From contig NZ_WQFE01000010.1 of NCBI RefSeq assembly GCF_013033965.1, positions 62,001-126,000 of the forward strand: 64,000 nt of DNA, given 5' to 3'. This DNA is from Ruegeria atlantica. Lineage in GTDB: Bacteria > Pseudomonadota > Alphaproteobacteria > Rhodobacterales > Rhodobacteraceae. Both the position numbers and the translations under genes were made by a program. The notes under the pieces were generated by a model that ran no database searches, was not told the DNA's origin, and was given only the letters and a program-made list of their open reading frames with translations. This document shows, piece after piece, positions 17,604-26,468 of this stretch (positions are counted from its first letter, which is position 1; each line of letters begins with the position of its first letter).

Positions 17604-17622
17604 AAAAATATCTGATATTTTT
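17604..17622. promoter_or_regulatory. Perfect palindrome, putative GntR operator (site 1)
   Basis: AAAAATATC-T-GATATTTTT, a perfect 19-base palindrome with a one-base centre, 50 bases upstream of the isomerase-like gene. The same sequence (8-base arms) occurs at 26452-26468 ahead of the dctP gene of the same cluster. A partial third copy of the second half-palindrome (AAAATATC) follows at about 17624-17631. Confidence 0.65.
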
Positions 17623-17657
17623 TAAAATATCAACTTTTAATGACGAGCGCGAAATAG

Positions 17658-17685
17658 AAACGCCCGGACGGTGTGCCGGGCGTTT
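17658..17685. terminator. Terminator after first Gfo/Idh gene
   Basis: AAACGCCCGG (17658-17667) pairs with CCGGGCGTTT (17676-17685). Read on the minus strand it follows the end of the upstream transcription unit (gene ending at 17709) and separates it from the promoter and operator of the isomerase unit. Confidence 0.65.
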
Positions 17686-17708
17686 TCCAACTGCTCGATT
17701 TTTGTGAC

Positions 17709-18899
17709 TTAGATACTGACCCAATCACCGCTGGATTGGTGTGACCGCACAGAGGCATCTATGAAACGGACGCCGTCTGCGCCTTGTTCGACACCGGGAA
17801 AAGTAAGCCAATCGGCCCGAACGGTGACGCCATCCCGGCGCGCGGCTACGGCCATGGCAAATTCCGTATAGAGGTTAGCCCAGGCTTCGATAATCCCTTC
17901 GGGGAAGCCGCGCGCGGTACGGGTCAGACGTTCCGCTCTGGGTCCGATACCATGCCCGTGACCTCGGCTGATGATACGATCCGGCTCACCAAACCGATTG
18001 AACTTCAGTTGCTCCGAATTCTCCAAATCCCACTCGAGGCCTCCTTCGCTCCCGAATATGCGCAACCGCAACCCGCCTCGATTTCCGGGGGCAAGGCGTG
18101 TCGCCATCAGGGTTCCGGGGACTTCATTTTGGTAACGAGTGAGCATGAACACCGTGTCTTCCAAAGGCTTGGGCGCGCCGCAGACATGAAACTCGGCCCG
18201 TAGGTCGGTCAAGGGCAGGCCCGAGACAAAACTGGCGAGATGCGCGGCATGGGTGCCGATATCGCCGACACAACTGGTCGGGCCAGAAATCTTTGGGTCC
18301 AGCCGCCATTTGACATGGGGCGCATCAGCCACATCATCGGGTGTCATCCAGTCTTGCATGAACTCGACGTGGATTTGGTTGATTTTACCGATGCCACCTT
18401 CCGCCACGATCTGCTTGGCCTGCCGGATGACCGGAAAACACGACATTGCATAACCGACAGCAAAGACCTGACCCGTGCTCGCTGTGGCCTTTTCAAGCCC
18501 TTCGGCCTTGGCGATTTCGTTGGTCAGGGGTTTGTCGCACAGTACATCAATGCCAGCCTCCAGAAACGCTTTGGCCGCATCGAAATGAACGTGGTTCGGG
18601 GTCGTGATCATGACGGCATCTACGCCATCCGGATGCGCCGCCTCGGCCTGCGCCATATCGTCGAACGACGCATAGCACCTGTCTGCTGGCAAGTACCAAT
18701 CAGCCCCGCGCGCTCTACTGCGCTCGGCATCTGAACTGAGCGCGCCTGCAGTGACCTCCCACCGGTCGGTCATTCGCGCGGCCGTTGCTTGCGTGACAGA
18801 GATACGTCCACCACCAACAACGCCCAGCCTCAAACGACGAGATAAGCGGGGGAAAGGACCATCAAAGTTCAGGTTTTCGGGTAAAAGCCTCTCAGCCAT
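17709..18899 (-). CDS. Gfo/Idh/MocA family oxidoreductase (first of three)
   Basis: A 396-residue NAD(P)-dependent sugar/polyol dehydrogenase. The Rossmann motif GVVGGGRIS is at about residues 26-34, the family Lys motif appears as CDKPLTNE (about residue 120), and the C-terminal alpha/beta domain contains WRLDPKISGPTSCVGDIGTHAAHLASF with the catalytic-type Asp-x-x-x-His. ATG at 18899 overlaps the upstream gene by eight bases; the frame remains open beyond it but carries no homologous sequence. It is the last gene of the transcription unit that starts with the TRAP genes. The substrate is unknown; inositol, glucose or uronate derivatives are typical for the family. Confidence 0.9.
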   Translation of the reverse strand: MAERLLPENLNFDGPFPRLSRRLRLGVVGGGRISVTQATAARMTDRWEVTAGALSSDAERSRARGADWYLPADRCYASFDDMAQAEAAHPDGVDAVMITTPNHVHFDAAKAFLEAGIDVLCDKPLTNEIAKAEGLEKATASTGQVFAVGYAMSCFPVIRQAKQIVAEGGIGKINQIHVEFMQDWMTPDDVADAPHVKWRLDPKISGPTSCVGDIGTHAAHLASFVSGLPLTDLRAEFHVCGAPKPLEDTVFMLTRYQNEVPGTLMATRLAPGNRGGLRLRIFGSEGGLEWDLENSEQLKFNRFGEPDRIISRGHGHGIGPRAERLTRTARGFPEGIIEAWANLYTEFAMAVAARRDGVTVRADWLTFPGVEQGADGVRFIDASVRSHQSSGDWVSI

Positions 18900-19566
18900 T
18901 CTGAACCTCCATTTCCGGGACCCGTACGCCCTCGGGCAGGAATTCGACCGCCATGAAGATGCTGGGGGTAATCGTCTCGTATTGATGCCAGGGATAGTTG
19001 CCCTCAGCGTCATACATCGGCTTGTGAGTCGTGCCGGGGGCCATGAATTCTTCGAGGTAAAGGGTTTCAACGTCCCGTTCGCGGCATTGCTGCATTTTGC
19101 CAAAGCCTACGATTTGCGTATGCACTTCTCGGAACCCCGGTACAGGGCAGAATGGATGATCCTTGTGCAATCCGACATTCAGTGGAACCGAACCCGAGTG
19201 GTACATGGTCAGGCCAACATTGCCGACGAAGACCTTTGGCGACATATAGTGGCTGACACCGCGCAGACGCTCCTCTTGGCGAACATCAAAGGCCGACGGC
19301 CACGTAGCTTTCACCCGTGCGAACAGTTCGGTGTCATCGGCATGGGCGTCGAAACCGCGGACAATGACTGCACGTTCCACGCCGTTAAGCGTGCTGTCTT
19401 GCACGATCACGGAGGAAAGAGGTGCAACGGTTTGATCCTCGACAGAGAGGCCCCTCTCCCCGAGATTCAGAACAATGGCGCGACCCTCGACAGTTATTCT
19501 GTCTTCATCAGTGATGTGCTGGACGCGAAAAAATGGCTGAGCAAAGTCGAGTGTCTCAATCGGCAT
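18892..19566 (-). CDS. Protein of unknown family in catabolic cluster
   Basis: A 224-residue cytoplasmic protein with no domain recognised. It is rich in beta-type sequence, and a His-containing stretch (GLHKDHPFCPVPGFREVHTQ) and a later EEFMAPGTTHKPMY...YPWHQYET stretch resemble the metal-binding halves of cupin-like proteins, but this is a loose impression. AGGAG lies seven bases before the ATG at 19566; an upstream GTG at 19587 lacks a site. It overlaps the genes on both sides by 11 and 8 bases, so it is translated as part of the operon and probably shares its substrate. Confidence 0.7.
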   Translation of the reverse strand: MPIETLDFAQPFFRVQHITDEDRITVEGRAIVLNLGERGLSVEDQTVAPLSSVIVQDSTLNGVERAVIVRGFDAHADDTELFARVKATWPSAFDVRQEERLRGVSHYMSPKVFVGNVGLTMYHSGSVPLNVGLHKDHPFCPVPGFREVHTQIVGFGKMQQCRERDVETLYLEEFMAPGTTHKPMYDAEGNYPWHQYETITPSIFMAVEFLPEGVRVPEMEVQNG

Positions 19567-20743
19567 TCGCCAACTCCTTCCTCTCATCGTTCAGGAAATC
19601 GACCGGCAAAGGCTCGGGTACCTCGCAACGGCTTTCTATCGTCTGATACGCTCCGAATTTCGGTGCCCGTTCAATTGCGTCCATGACCTCGAAAACGTGG
19701 TAGGCAAGCGCTCCACTTGCACGGGGTTGGCGTCCTTCTTGCGCCGCAAGGGCCAGATCCAACAGACCGAGACCGCGACTGTCTTCATTGAACCCGTGTT
19801 TGTTTTCGACCACCTGCCAGTCTTCGCGACCGGCTGGACGAGGCTGATGAGACCAACGTGAGGTGTCCCGCGTTTTCAACCAGACATCCCCCTGAAAGAT
19901 ATTGGCGCCATGAACCGGGTCAGGGTCAGGGATGCTGATGGTGCCGTTTTCACCATAGATCTCGAACCGCGGAGTTTCGCTGTCCCAGACGTCGAAGCTC
20001 ATGGTCATCGACCCTATAGCTCCGGAGGAGAACTGCAGCAGGCTTAGGGAGTGCGTGTCGACCTCGACATCCATCCATTCGCCGTTGCGAGGGCCGTTTT
20101 CGATCATCCTTTTGTCGAACGTGCGCCGAGCCATTCCGGCGACACGGTCAACAGGCCCAAGACAGCAGATCATGGCGGTCAGATAATATGGCCCAAGGTC
20201 CAGCAATGGCCCACCACCCGCCTTGTAGTAGAAATCCGGGTTGGGGTGATGGCGTTCCGTGCCGTGGGTGCCGACATGGGCAAAAACCCCTGTTGGCTTC
20301 CCGATAGCGCCTTCATCGATCAAACGCCGAACGGTCTGCCAACGACCGCCCAGAAACGTGTCGGGCGCGCATCCGACCAGCAACCCCTTTTCAGAGGCCG
20401 TGTGCAAAATCGCCTTGCCATCCGCTCGGTTCATGACCAGTGGTTTTTCCGAATAGACGTGCTTACCCGCCTTTAACGAACGCAGACTTATTTCGGCATG
20501 CGCCGCCGGAATTGTCAGGTTCAGAACGCAGTCAATTGTCGGATCGTCAATCACTTCATCTGGCGTGCAGACCTTGGCGATGCCATATTGATCCGCCTTG
20601 GCGCGGCTTTCCGAAGGATCAAGGCTTGCACAAGTCACAACCTCGATGTTCGAAAATTTTGATAGTGTTTTTAGATAGATATCGCTGATACGACCACAGC
20701 CGATAAGGCCGACCCGGAAGGATTTCGATGTCTCACGTGTCAT
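19556..20743 (-). CDS. Gfo/Idh/MocA family oxidoreductase (second of three)
   Basis: A 395-residue dehydrogenase with the Rossmann motif VGLIGCGRISD near residue 12, the family motif YSEKPLVMN near residue 93, and a C-terminal domain with AGGGPLLDLGPYYLTAMIC. Two adjacent ATG codons (20746 and 20743) could start it; the second is better placed relative to AGGA. It overlaps the citryl-CoA-lyase-like gene by 11 bases and the unknown gene by 11 bases. Three distinct Gfo/Idh enzymes in one cluster suggest successive or alternative oxidations of a polyol-like compound. Confidence 0.9.
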   Translation of the reverse strand: MTRETSKSFRVGLIGCGRISDIYLKTLSKFSNIEVVTCASLDPSESRAKADQYGIAKVCTPDEVIDDPTIDCVLNLTIPAAHAEISLRSLKAGKHVYSEKPLVMNRADGKAILHTASEKGLLVGCAPDTFLGGRWQTVRRLIDEGAIGKPTGVFAHVGTHGTERHHPNPDFYYKAGGGPLLDLGPYYLTAMICCLGPVDRVAGMARRTFDKRMIENGPRNGEWMDVEVDTHSLSLLQFSSGAIGSMTMSFDVWDSETPRFEIYGENGTISIPDPDPVHGANIFQGDVWLKTRDTSRWSHQPRPAGREDWQVVENKHGFNEDSRGLGLLDLALAAQEGRQPRASGALAYHVFEVMDAIERAPKFGAYQTIESRCEVPEPLPVDFLNDERKELANAD

Positions 20744-21569
20744 CATTCCTGTCTTTGTAGAGGGGTAAGTAATTCGGGGGCATCGGCCCTTTGTTCCGAC
20801 CGCCCTGCCCCATCTGCTCCCAGGCGTGGGCGAGTATTCCGACCGAGCGGGACAGGCAGAACAGCCCCCGCGACAAGGGCGCAGGAAAGCCAAGCTCGCA
20901 GAAGATCACAGCTGTCGCGCCGTCGATATTCATGGCGATGGGCCGACCGCCGCGTTGGCGACCAAGTTCGGCCTGAACCTCTTCGCCAATATCGGCAAAG
21001 CGACCAGAAACGGTGCCAGCACTCGCGGCGTCGCGAACCAGTTGCATCAATCGAGGCGCACGTGGATCGACGGGTTTGTGAAACCTGTGACCAAAGCCCG
21101 AGACGATCTTGCCGTAGGTCTCGCGCCAGCTGTCCAAGCCGTCCCGAACAGCGTCATTCAGCGAAGCTCCCGCATCCATGCGGACCGCGATATCATAGTA
21201 CAGCTCTGCGCATTGCTCTCCTGCCCCGCCATGCACATCGCCCAGCATGTTCACCGCAGTCGCCATCGCATTATTGAGACCTACCCCGCAGGTGGCGGCC
21301 ATACGCGCGGCCGCAATCGAGGGGGCCTGCGGGCCGTGATCCACGCCTGCGACCAAAGCGGCCTCGAACAGGCGCGCTTGCGCGCCGCTGGGCAGATCAC
21401 CCCGCACCATCAGCCAGATCATTTGCGGGAAAGATACGTTCCCGATCAGGTCCTCTATGGCGTTGCCGCGAAAAGCGATCTGGCCGGGCTTCATGTCGAT
21501 GATGGAGGTACGCCACCATTGGCGAACGGCCCGCTCATCCATTGTCATGTTTTCATCCAGCACGGTCAT
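20733..21569 (-). CDS. Citryl-CoA lyase / citrate synthase-like protein
   Basis: A 278-residue protein, far shorter than citrate synthase (about 430) and of the length of the citryl-CoA lyase-type subfamily. The key residues of the citrate synthase fold are visible: a His in DVHGGAGEQ, a second His in GFGHRFHKPVDPR, and an Asp in AMNIDGATAV. Such proteins catalyse Claisen-type cleavage or condensation with acyl-CoA. The ATG overlaps the stop of the upstream dehydratase-like gene (ATGA). Together with the CoA-acylating dehydrogenase in the cluster, an acyl-CoA intermediate is likely; which one is not known. Confidence 0.82.
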   Translation of the reverse strand: MTVLDENMTMDERAVRQWWRTSIIDMKPGQIAFRGNAIEDLIGNVSFPQMIWLMVRGDLPSGAQARLFEAALVAGVDHGPQAPSIAAARMAATCGVGLNNAMATAVNMLGDVHGGAGEQCAELYYDIAVRMDAGASLNDAVRDGLDSWRETYGKIVSGFGHRFHKPVDPRAPRLMQLVRDAASAGTVSGRFADIGEEVQAELGRQRGGRPIAMNIDGATAVIFCELGFPAPLSRGLFCLSRSVGILAHAWEQMGQGGRNKGPMPPNYLPLYKDRNDDT

Positions 21570-23458
21570 TGAGTCTGCACCTCTTTGAGCGTCTGGGTTT
21601 TGCTTTGCGCGGCGAGGCGAATGGGCGCGTTACGCGCACCGTAACCGGCATAGCCCATGCGGCGTTCAACAATTTCAAAGAAGAAGCCGTTAAAGATAGG
21701 GCGGCTGTAGACCTGAAAATACTCGGTACCCGCTGCCCGGTCGTAAAGGATGTTGCCCCGGCGCATTTGGGCGATCATGTCGTCATCCAATCCGAAAGTC
21801 GCTTGCAGATCAGCGTAGTAGTTTTCAGGGATGGACAGGCTGGGAAAGCCGGACTTGAGCAACTGGGCTGAGGTTTCAAAAATATCATCCGACTGGAAGG
21901 CAATGTGCTGAACACCGGCCCCAAAGCCATCTTCAAGGAATGACGCCGCCAGTGTTCGGCGCCCAACTGCCCCATTCAGGTTTAAGCGCACTTCGCCTTC
22001 GGGACTTTCGATAGCTTGGCTTTGCACAACACCGGACGGGTCGGCGACGTTCACGATAGTGGATTTTGCCATCTCAAAAGTCGAAATGTAGTAGAGAAGC
22101 CAGCTTTGCATCTCATCATGGCGCATCGTCTGTGCCAGATGGTCGATACGGCGCAAACCGGCAGGCTGGGTCGCTTTAGTTTTCGCGACCGGCTCGAACT
22201 CGATGTCCCAAACCCGATGCAGATCGGATTTCTCGTCGATGAAATGAACGACGTTGCCACCAACGCCCCGAATGGCCGGGATATCCAGTTCCCCGGTCCC
22301 CACCGGCTGTGAAAAATTCGGCGCGCCCAGCGCAGTCGCCCGCTGAACCGTCTGATCCGCATCTTTGACACGCAACCCCATATCACAAACGGAGGGGCCG
22401 TGACCCAGGAACGCAGAGTGGGCAAATCCTTCCTTTTCGGTATTCACGACAATGTTTATCGCGCCCTGCCGCCACAGCTCGACGGACTTGCTCACATGCT
22501 TTCGCTCCATTCGAAAACACATTGCTGACAGCATATCTGCCAGTTGCGCGCCGCTTGTTTCATCAGCTGTAAATTCGACGAACTCAAAGCCTGACGCATA
22601 GACGCGTTCCGGCAGGTCCGGGATGCCGAAATCGGTTCCAGGCTCAGTCCGGGATACCTCATCTAACAGGTTCACCAGCGACCTGTAGCTGTCTCGGGCC
22701 AGTGTCCGGCCACCGGGTTGAGGCGCTGCTTCGTTGACGCGCGCAATGGACCAGGGCCCCTTGTACCCGGCGCGGGACAACACACGCACGAAGCCCGCAA
22801 GGTTCAGCGACCCAAGCCCCGGCAGAAGCCCAAAATGCCGTTTGAGCCGACGTATATCCATCTCGAGCCGGGGCGCGTCGGACAGTTGCACATGGAACAA
22901 CTGCTCTCCGGGAATGTCCCGAAGGCGGGCTGGTTTGGACCCATCGGCAAGCGAGAAGAAGGAATTCAAAGCCAACCCCAGATGAGGGCTGTCGACAGCT
23001 TCAACGACGCCTAACGCCTGTTCATCCGAGTGAATAAGATCCGACCATGGCAAGCCCATATAGGCCAGACGCAACCCCATCTCTTTCGCGATCTGGGCCG
23101 CCTCGCCAAGATCTGCGATTACCTGTTCTTCGGTCGCGGCGACATCGACCTCGAAGGCAGACCCGATAAGCAGCAATTCCGTTCCCAACTCGTTCATCAG
23201 GTCGAGTTTGCGCTTCAGCCGATCAAAGGCGCGCTCCCGTCCGACGTCGGCCTGGCTTTCAAGGTTATGGAAGGGTTGCAGCAGGCAAATCTTCAGGCCG
23301 AGATCTGATGCAATGTTCCGAATTTGCGATGGCGGCCCATCAAAAGCGGTCAAATCCGGTTCGTGTAATTCGACACCTCCGAACCCCGTGTCGGCGATAG
23401 CACTCAGTTTTTCGGACAGATCACCGGGGATCGAAGTTGTCGAAACCGAGAGGCACAT
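21566..23458 (-). CDS. 3-dehydroshikimate dehydratase-like two-domain protein (TIM barrel + HPPD-like)
   Basis: A 630-residue fusion. Residues about 1-270 form a sugar-phosphate-isomerase TIM barrel (GFGGVELHEPDLTAF, LGLALNSFFSLADG, FHVQLSDAPRLEMD); residues about 285-625 form two VOC modules resembling 4-hydroxyphenylpyruvate dioxygenase (GVGGNVVHFIDEK, GVQHIAFQSDDIFE, FNGFFFEIVERR). This architecture is that of QuiC/QsuB-type 3-dehydroshikimate dehydratases, which yield protocatechuate. The ATG at 23458 shares a base with the stop of the TRAP large permease gene. No protocatechuate-pathway genes lie nearby, so either the product feeds a distant pathway or the enzyme acts on another cyclic keto-polyol. 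Confidence 0.82.
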   Translation of the reverse strand: MCLSVSTTSIPGDLSEKLSAIADTGFGGVELHEPDLTAFDGPPSQIRNIASDLGLKICLLQPFHNLESQADVGRERAFDRLKRKLDLMNELGTELLLIGSAFEVDVAATEEQVIADLGEAAQIAKEMGLRLAYMGLPWSDLIHSDEQALGVVEAVDSPHLGLALNSFFSLADGSKPARLRDIPGEQLFHVQLSDAPRLEMDIRRLKRHFGLLPGLGSLNLAGFVRVLSRAGYKGPWSIARVNEAAPQPGGRTLARDSYRSLVNLLDEVSRTEPGTDFGIPDLPERVYASGFEFVEFTADETSGAQLADMLSAMCFRMERKHVSKSVELWRQGAINIVVNTEKEGFAHSAFLGHGPSVCDMGLRVKDADQTVQRATALGAPNFSQPVGTGELDIPAIRGVGGNVVHFIDEKSDLHRVWDIEFEPVAKTKATQPAGLRRIDHLAQTMRHDEMQSWLLYYISTFEMAKSTIVNVADPSGVVQSQAIESPEGEVRLNLNGAVGRRTLAASFLEDGFGAGVQHIAFQSDDIFETSAQLLKSGFPSLSIPENYYADLQATFGLDDDMIAQMRRGNILYDRAAGTEYFQVYSRPIFNGFFFEIVERRMGYAGYGARNAPIRLAAQSKTQTLKEVQTQ

Positions 23459-24753
23459 TATCCCTGATATCCAAACATACGCGGCAACCAAAGGACCAGA
23501 TCCGGCATCAGCATCATGATCACCAAGGCGAAGATGAGAACCGCAAGGAAGGCCCAGATCTCCGAGATGATTTCGCGCAGCGGAATGTCCGTCACGGCGT
23601 TGATCACAAAGAGTAGAATGCCATAGGGCGGCGTGATCAGACCGATCATCGAGTTCACGACGACCAACACCCCGAAATGTACCAGATCAATCCCGAGCGC
23701 TTCGCAGGTCGGGATGAACAGGGGCACAATCACCAGGATGATCGTTGTGGCGTCTAACACGCATCCCAGCGCGAGGATCAGCAGGTTTACGAGGATCAGG
23801 AAGACGATCGGGCTGACATCAGAACCCTCCAGCAGTGCCGAGATAGACTGCGGTATTTGCTCCTGAATGACGATGAAGTTCAGAATGAACGCGCCACCAA
23901 TGACCACCCCGACCGCTGCGGAAGAGCGCGCGCTGTCGACGAACACTTGATAAAGGCCACGGAAGGTCAGCGCGCGGTAGAACAACGCTGCAAGTAGCAG
24001 GGCGTAGAACGCAGCCACGGCTGCAGCCTCGGTCGGAGTGGTGACACCGCCGTATATGCCGTACAGCAGGATTGCGGGCATCAGCAGTGCCGGAAACGCG
24101 TTGGCGGTTTTAGCCGGCAATTCGCGCAGCGGAACAGGTTCTTCCAATGCAAAGTTCCGCTTTCCGGCCAGATAGTAGTTCATCGCCATCAGGACGATAC
24201 CCATGATCAGGCCCGGAAGAATACCGGCCAGGAACAGCGACCCGATAGAGGCCTTGGAAACGAGCGCGTACAAAACCATCGGGATCGAGGGCGGAATGAT
24301 CGGACCAATCGTCGCCGACGCCGCTGTGATTGCGGCTGCGTAACCTCGGCTGTAGCGGCCATCCTTGGTCATCATCTCAATGATGATCTTGCCGATTCCC
24401 GCGGCATCCGCGACAGCCGAGCCGGACATGCCCGAAAAGATCAGGGATGCCACAACATTGACGTGCCCAAGGCCGCCCTTGAAACGCCCGACAGCAGCGA
24501 CGCAGAAGTTCAGCAGGCGGTCGGTGATCGACCCAGCGTTCATGATATTCGCGGCGACGATGAACAAAGGCACGGCAAGCAGGATCGTGCTTTTGTAGAA
24601 GCCTTGCAGAATTTTTTCACCCGCCAGTGCGACGTCCAGACCAGCGACACCCAGATACATCAGTGACGCCAAAAGGATGGAATAGCCGATAGGGGTCCCG
24701 ATACCTGCCAGAACAAAGAGTGTGAGCAGGCAGGAAAGAAGTTCGAAACTCAT
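23458..24753 (-). CDS. TRAP transporter large permease, DctM family
   Basis: A 431-residue inner-membrane protein with about twelve helices and the DctM hallmarks: GKIIIEMMTKDGRYSRGYAAA, ASATIGPIIPPSIPMVLYA and GGVTTPTEAAAVAAFYALL. It forms the translocation channel that uses a sodium or proton gradient together with the small subunit and the periplasmic binding protein encoded just upstream. The start overlaps the small-subunit gene by four bases (ATGA). Cargo is probably the substrate of this catabolic cluster; carboxylates and sugar acids are the usual TRAP ligands. Confidence 0.93.
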   Translation of the reverse strand: MSFELLSCLLTLFVLAGIGTPIGYSILLASLMYLGVAGLDVALAGEKILQGFYKSTILLAVPLFIVAANIMNAGSITDRLLNFCVAAVGRFKGGLGHVNVVASLIFSGMSGSAVADAAGIGKIIIEMMTKDGRYSRGYAAAITAASATIGPIIPPSIPMVLYALVSKASIGSLFLAGILPGLIMGIVLMAMNYYLAGKRNFALEEPVPLRELPAKTANAFPALLMPAILLYGIYGGVTTPTEAAAVAAFYALLLAALFYRALTFRGLYQVFVDSARSSAAVGVVIGGAFILNFIVIQEQIPQSISALLEGSDVSPIVFLILVNLLILALGCVLDATTIILVIVPLFIPTCEALGIDLVHFGVLVVVNSMIGLITPPYGILLFVINAVTDIPLREIISEIWAFLAVLIFALVIMMLMPDLVLWLPRMFGYQG

Positions 24754-25325
24754 TTGCTTGCGTCCTCGTCGTCTTCCACATCAACGCGGGGATGTTCGTC
24801 GACCACGTTGTAGCCCACGACCATTTCGAGTTCGGTTTTTGGCGGGCCGTTGCGCATGATGTCAAAGAACAACCACGCATACCGCGCGGCAACGACCAGC
24901 ATGAACACGGCATAGATCGAAAACACGGTGCGCAGCGGTATCTTCTCGCCCGAGAAGGGATTTCGAACCGTCGCGGTCTTACGGATTTTCATCCAATCGA
25001 TGTAGTCCCACGTCGGCAGGAAACTGTAGAGCATCCCGACCACAATCGCCGCGGCCGCCAGCATCGCAAAGACCTGACGCACGCGCATCGGCACCGAAAG
25101 GTAGATGATGTCGAACTTCACGTGATCCCTCTCGCGCACGATGAAGGCGCAGCTAAAAAAGATCACCCAGACCCAGAGGATGCCGATCAGTTCAAGCGTC
25201 CATCCGGCGGGGGTGAAGAAATACCGCAACAGAATTTGCAGAAGGAAGATTAGGAAGATTGCCGCCAGCATCCCGCCGGCAATCGCTTCGGTCAGTCGGG
25301 AGAACCCCTTCATAAAGGCTTTCAT
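24750..25325 (-). CDS. TRAP transporter small permease, DctQ family
   Basis: A 191-residue protein with four predicted membrane helices and the DctQ-typical GWTLELIGILWVWVIFFSCAF segment followed by VRERDHVKFDIIY. The C-terminal tail is long and acidic. It lies 30 bases after the binding-protein gene and overlaps the large-permease gene by four bases, so all three are translated from one message. Confidence 0.9.
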   Translation of the reverse strand: MKAFMKGFSRLTEAIAGGMLAAIFLIFLLQILLRYFFTPAGWTLELIGILWVWVIFFSCAFIVRERDHVKFDIIYLSVPMRVRQVFAMLAAAAIVVGMLYSFLPTWDYIDWMKIRKTATVRNPFSGEKIPLRTVFSIYAVFMLVVAARYAWLFFDIMRNGPPKTELEMVVGYNVVDEHPRVDVEDDEDASK

Positions 25326-25355
25326 CGTGGTTCTCCCTCCCTTCTTCAGACGACC

Positions 25356-26366
25356 TTAGTTGCCCAGAGCGTTGATCTGCTCAAGCACACCGTCCGGCCA
25401 TGATCCGGCGAATTCACTTTCAAGGTACATCGACTGTACCTGATCGCGGAACGCCGCCAGGTCGGGCTCGTAGACCTCCATGCCCTGTTCTTTTAGGAAG
25501 CTGACAAGGTCCTCTTCTTTCTGAAGCTGCTTCTGGCGGCCGGATTCAGCCGCAGCATCCGCAGCTTCCTGAACCTTGGCTTGCTGTTCCGGTGTCAGCC
25601 CGTCCCAAACCTCTTTGCCGATGGCGATATAGTTCAAGTCGACCAGGTGCGATGTCAGGATGATCTGATTGGTCACTTCGTAGAATTTGGCATCAACCAC
25701 AGTCGGCAACGGGTTGTCCTGACCGTCAACGGCACCGGTCGACAGAGCTGTGTAAACCTCTGAGAACGCCATTGGTGTCGGGGCGGCACCCAGCGCTTTG
25801 CCAAGGAACTGCCACGCATCTGTGCCCGGCATCCGCAGGTTCACACCCTCCAGATCAGCCGGAGTGCTGACGGTCAGTTCATCCTTGGGTTGGCGCAGGT
25901 TCACCTGACGACGGCCCAGATACATGACCGACAGCAGTTTGACGCCCAGTTCTTCTTCGGCCTTTTGCTTAAAGGCATCCATCAAGGGATCGTTGAAGAC
26001 AGCCACCTGATGCGCGGCGTCCTGGTGGACATAGCCTGCTGTAAAGATCGAAAACTCGGGGAAGAACTGTGCCAGCTCCTGCGCCGAGGTAATCGACATT
26101 TCCAGGTTACCCCGGCTGATGGCGTCCAACTCGGTGCCTTGGGCGAAGATGGTTCCATTATAGCTGGGCTCGTAGCTTGCGAAATCAGCGACCATGGGCG
26201 CGAAAACCTCGGCCATAGCGACCGAACGCTGGTCGGTCTCCGATCCTGATGTTGCGAGGCGAAGTTGAACTTTGTCTTCCGCCAGCGCACCACTTGTTGC
26301 GCTAAACAGAACACCGGTTGCGACCAGGGCTGATACAGCAGCCCGGCGGGTAAGTTTGGTAATCAC
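25356..26366 (-). CDS. TRAP transporter substrate-binding protein, DctP family
   Basis: A 336-residue periplasmic protein with a signal peptide (residues 1-29, ending SGALA). The DctP pattern is clear: VQLRLATSGSETDQRS at the N-terminus, the conserved Arg in ADLEGVNLRMPGTDAWQ that binds the ligand carboxylate, and TALSTGAVDGQDNPLPTV. It is the first transporter gene and sits 85 bases downstream of the palindromic site at 26452-26468. A carboxylate-containing ligand is likely from the Arg; identity is unknown. Confidence 0.93.
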   Translation of the reverse strand: MITKLTRRAAVSALVATGVLFSATSGALAEDKVQLRLATSGSETDQRSVAMAEVFAPMVADFASYEPSYNGTIFAQGTELDAISRGNLEMSITSAQELAQFFPEFSIFTAGYVHQDAAHQVAVFNDPLMDAFKQKAEEELGVKLLSVMYLGRRQVNLRQPKDELTVSTPADLEGVNLRMPGTDAWQFLGKALGAAPTPMAFSEVYTALSTGAVDGQDNPLPTVVDAKFYEVTNQIILTSHLVDLNYIAIGKEVWDGLTPEQQAKVQEAADAAAESGRQKQLQKEEDLVSFLKEQGMEVYEPDLAAFRDQVQSMYLESEFAGSWPDGVLEQINALGN

Positions 26367-26451
26367 TTTGCTCCTCCCTGAGACATCATGATGCTTCTTT
26401 TTTGCGATTCAGAGTTTTGACCTATTTTGGACATTTTGCAAGATGTTTTAC

Positions 26452-26468
26452 AAAATATCAGATATTTT
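26452..26468. promoter_or_regulatory. Perfect palindrome, putative GntR operator (site 2)
   Basis: AAAATATC-A-GATATTTT, a perfect 17-base palindrome about 85 bases before dctP and overlapping the last codons of the third Gfo/Idh gene. It is identical in its arms to the site at 17604-17622, which lies before the second transcription unit of the same cluster. Confidence 0.65.
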
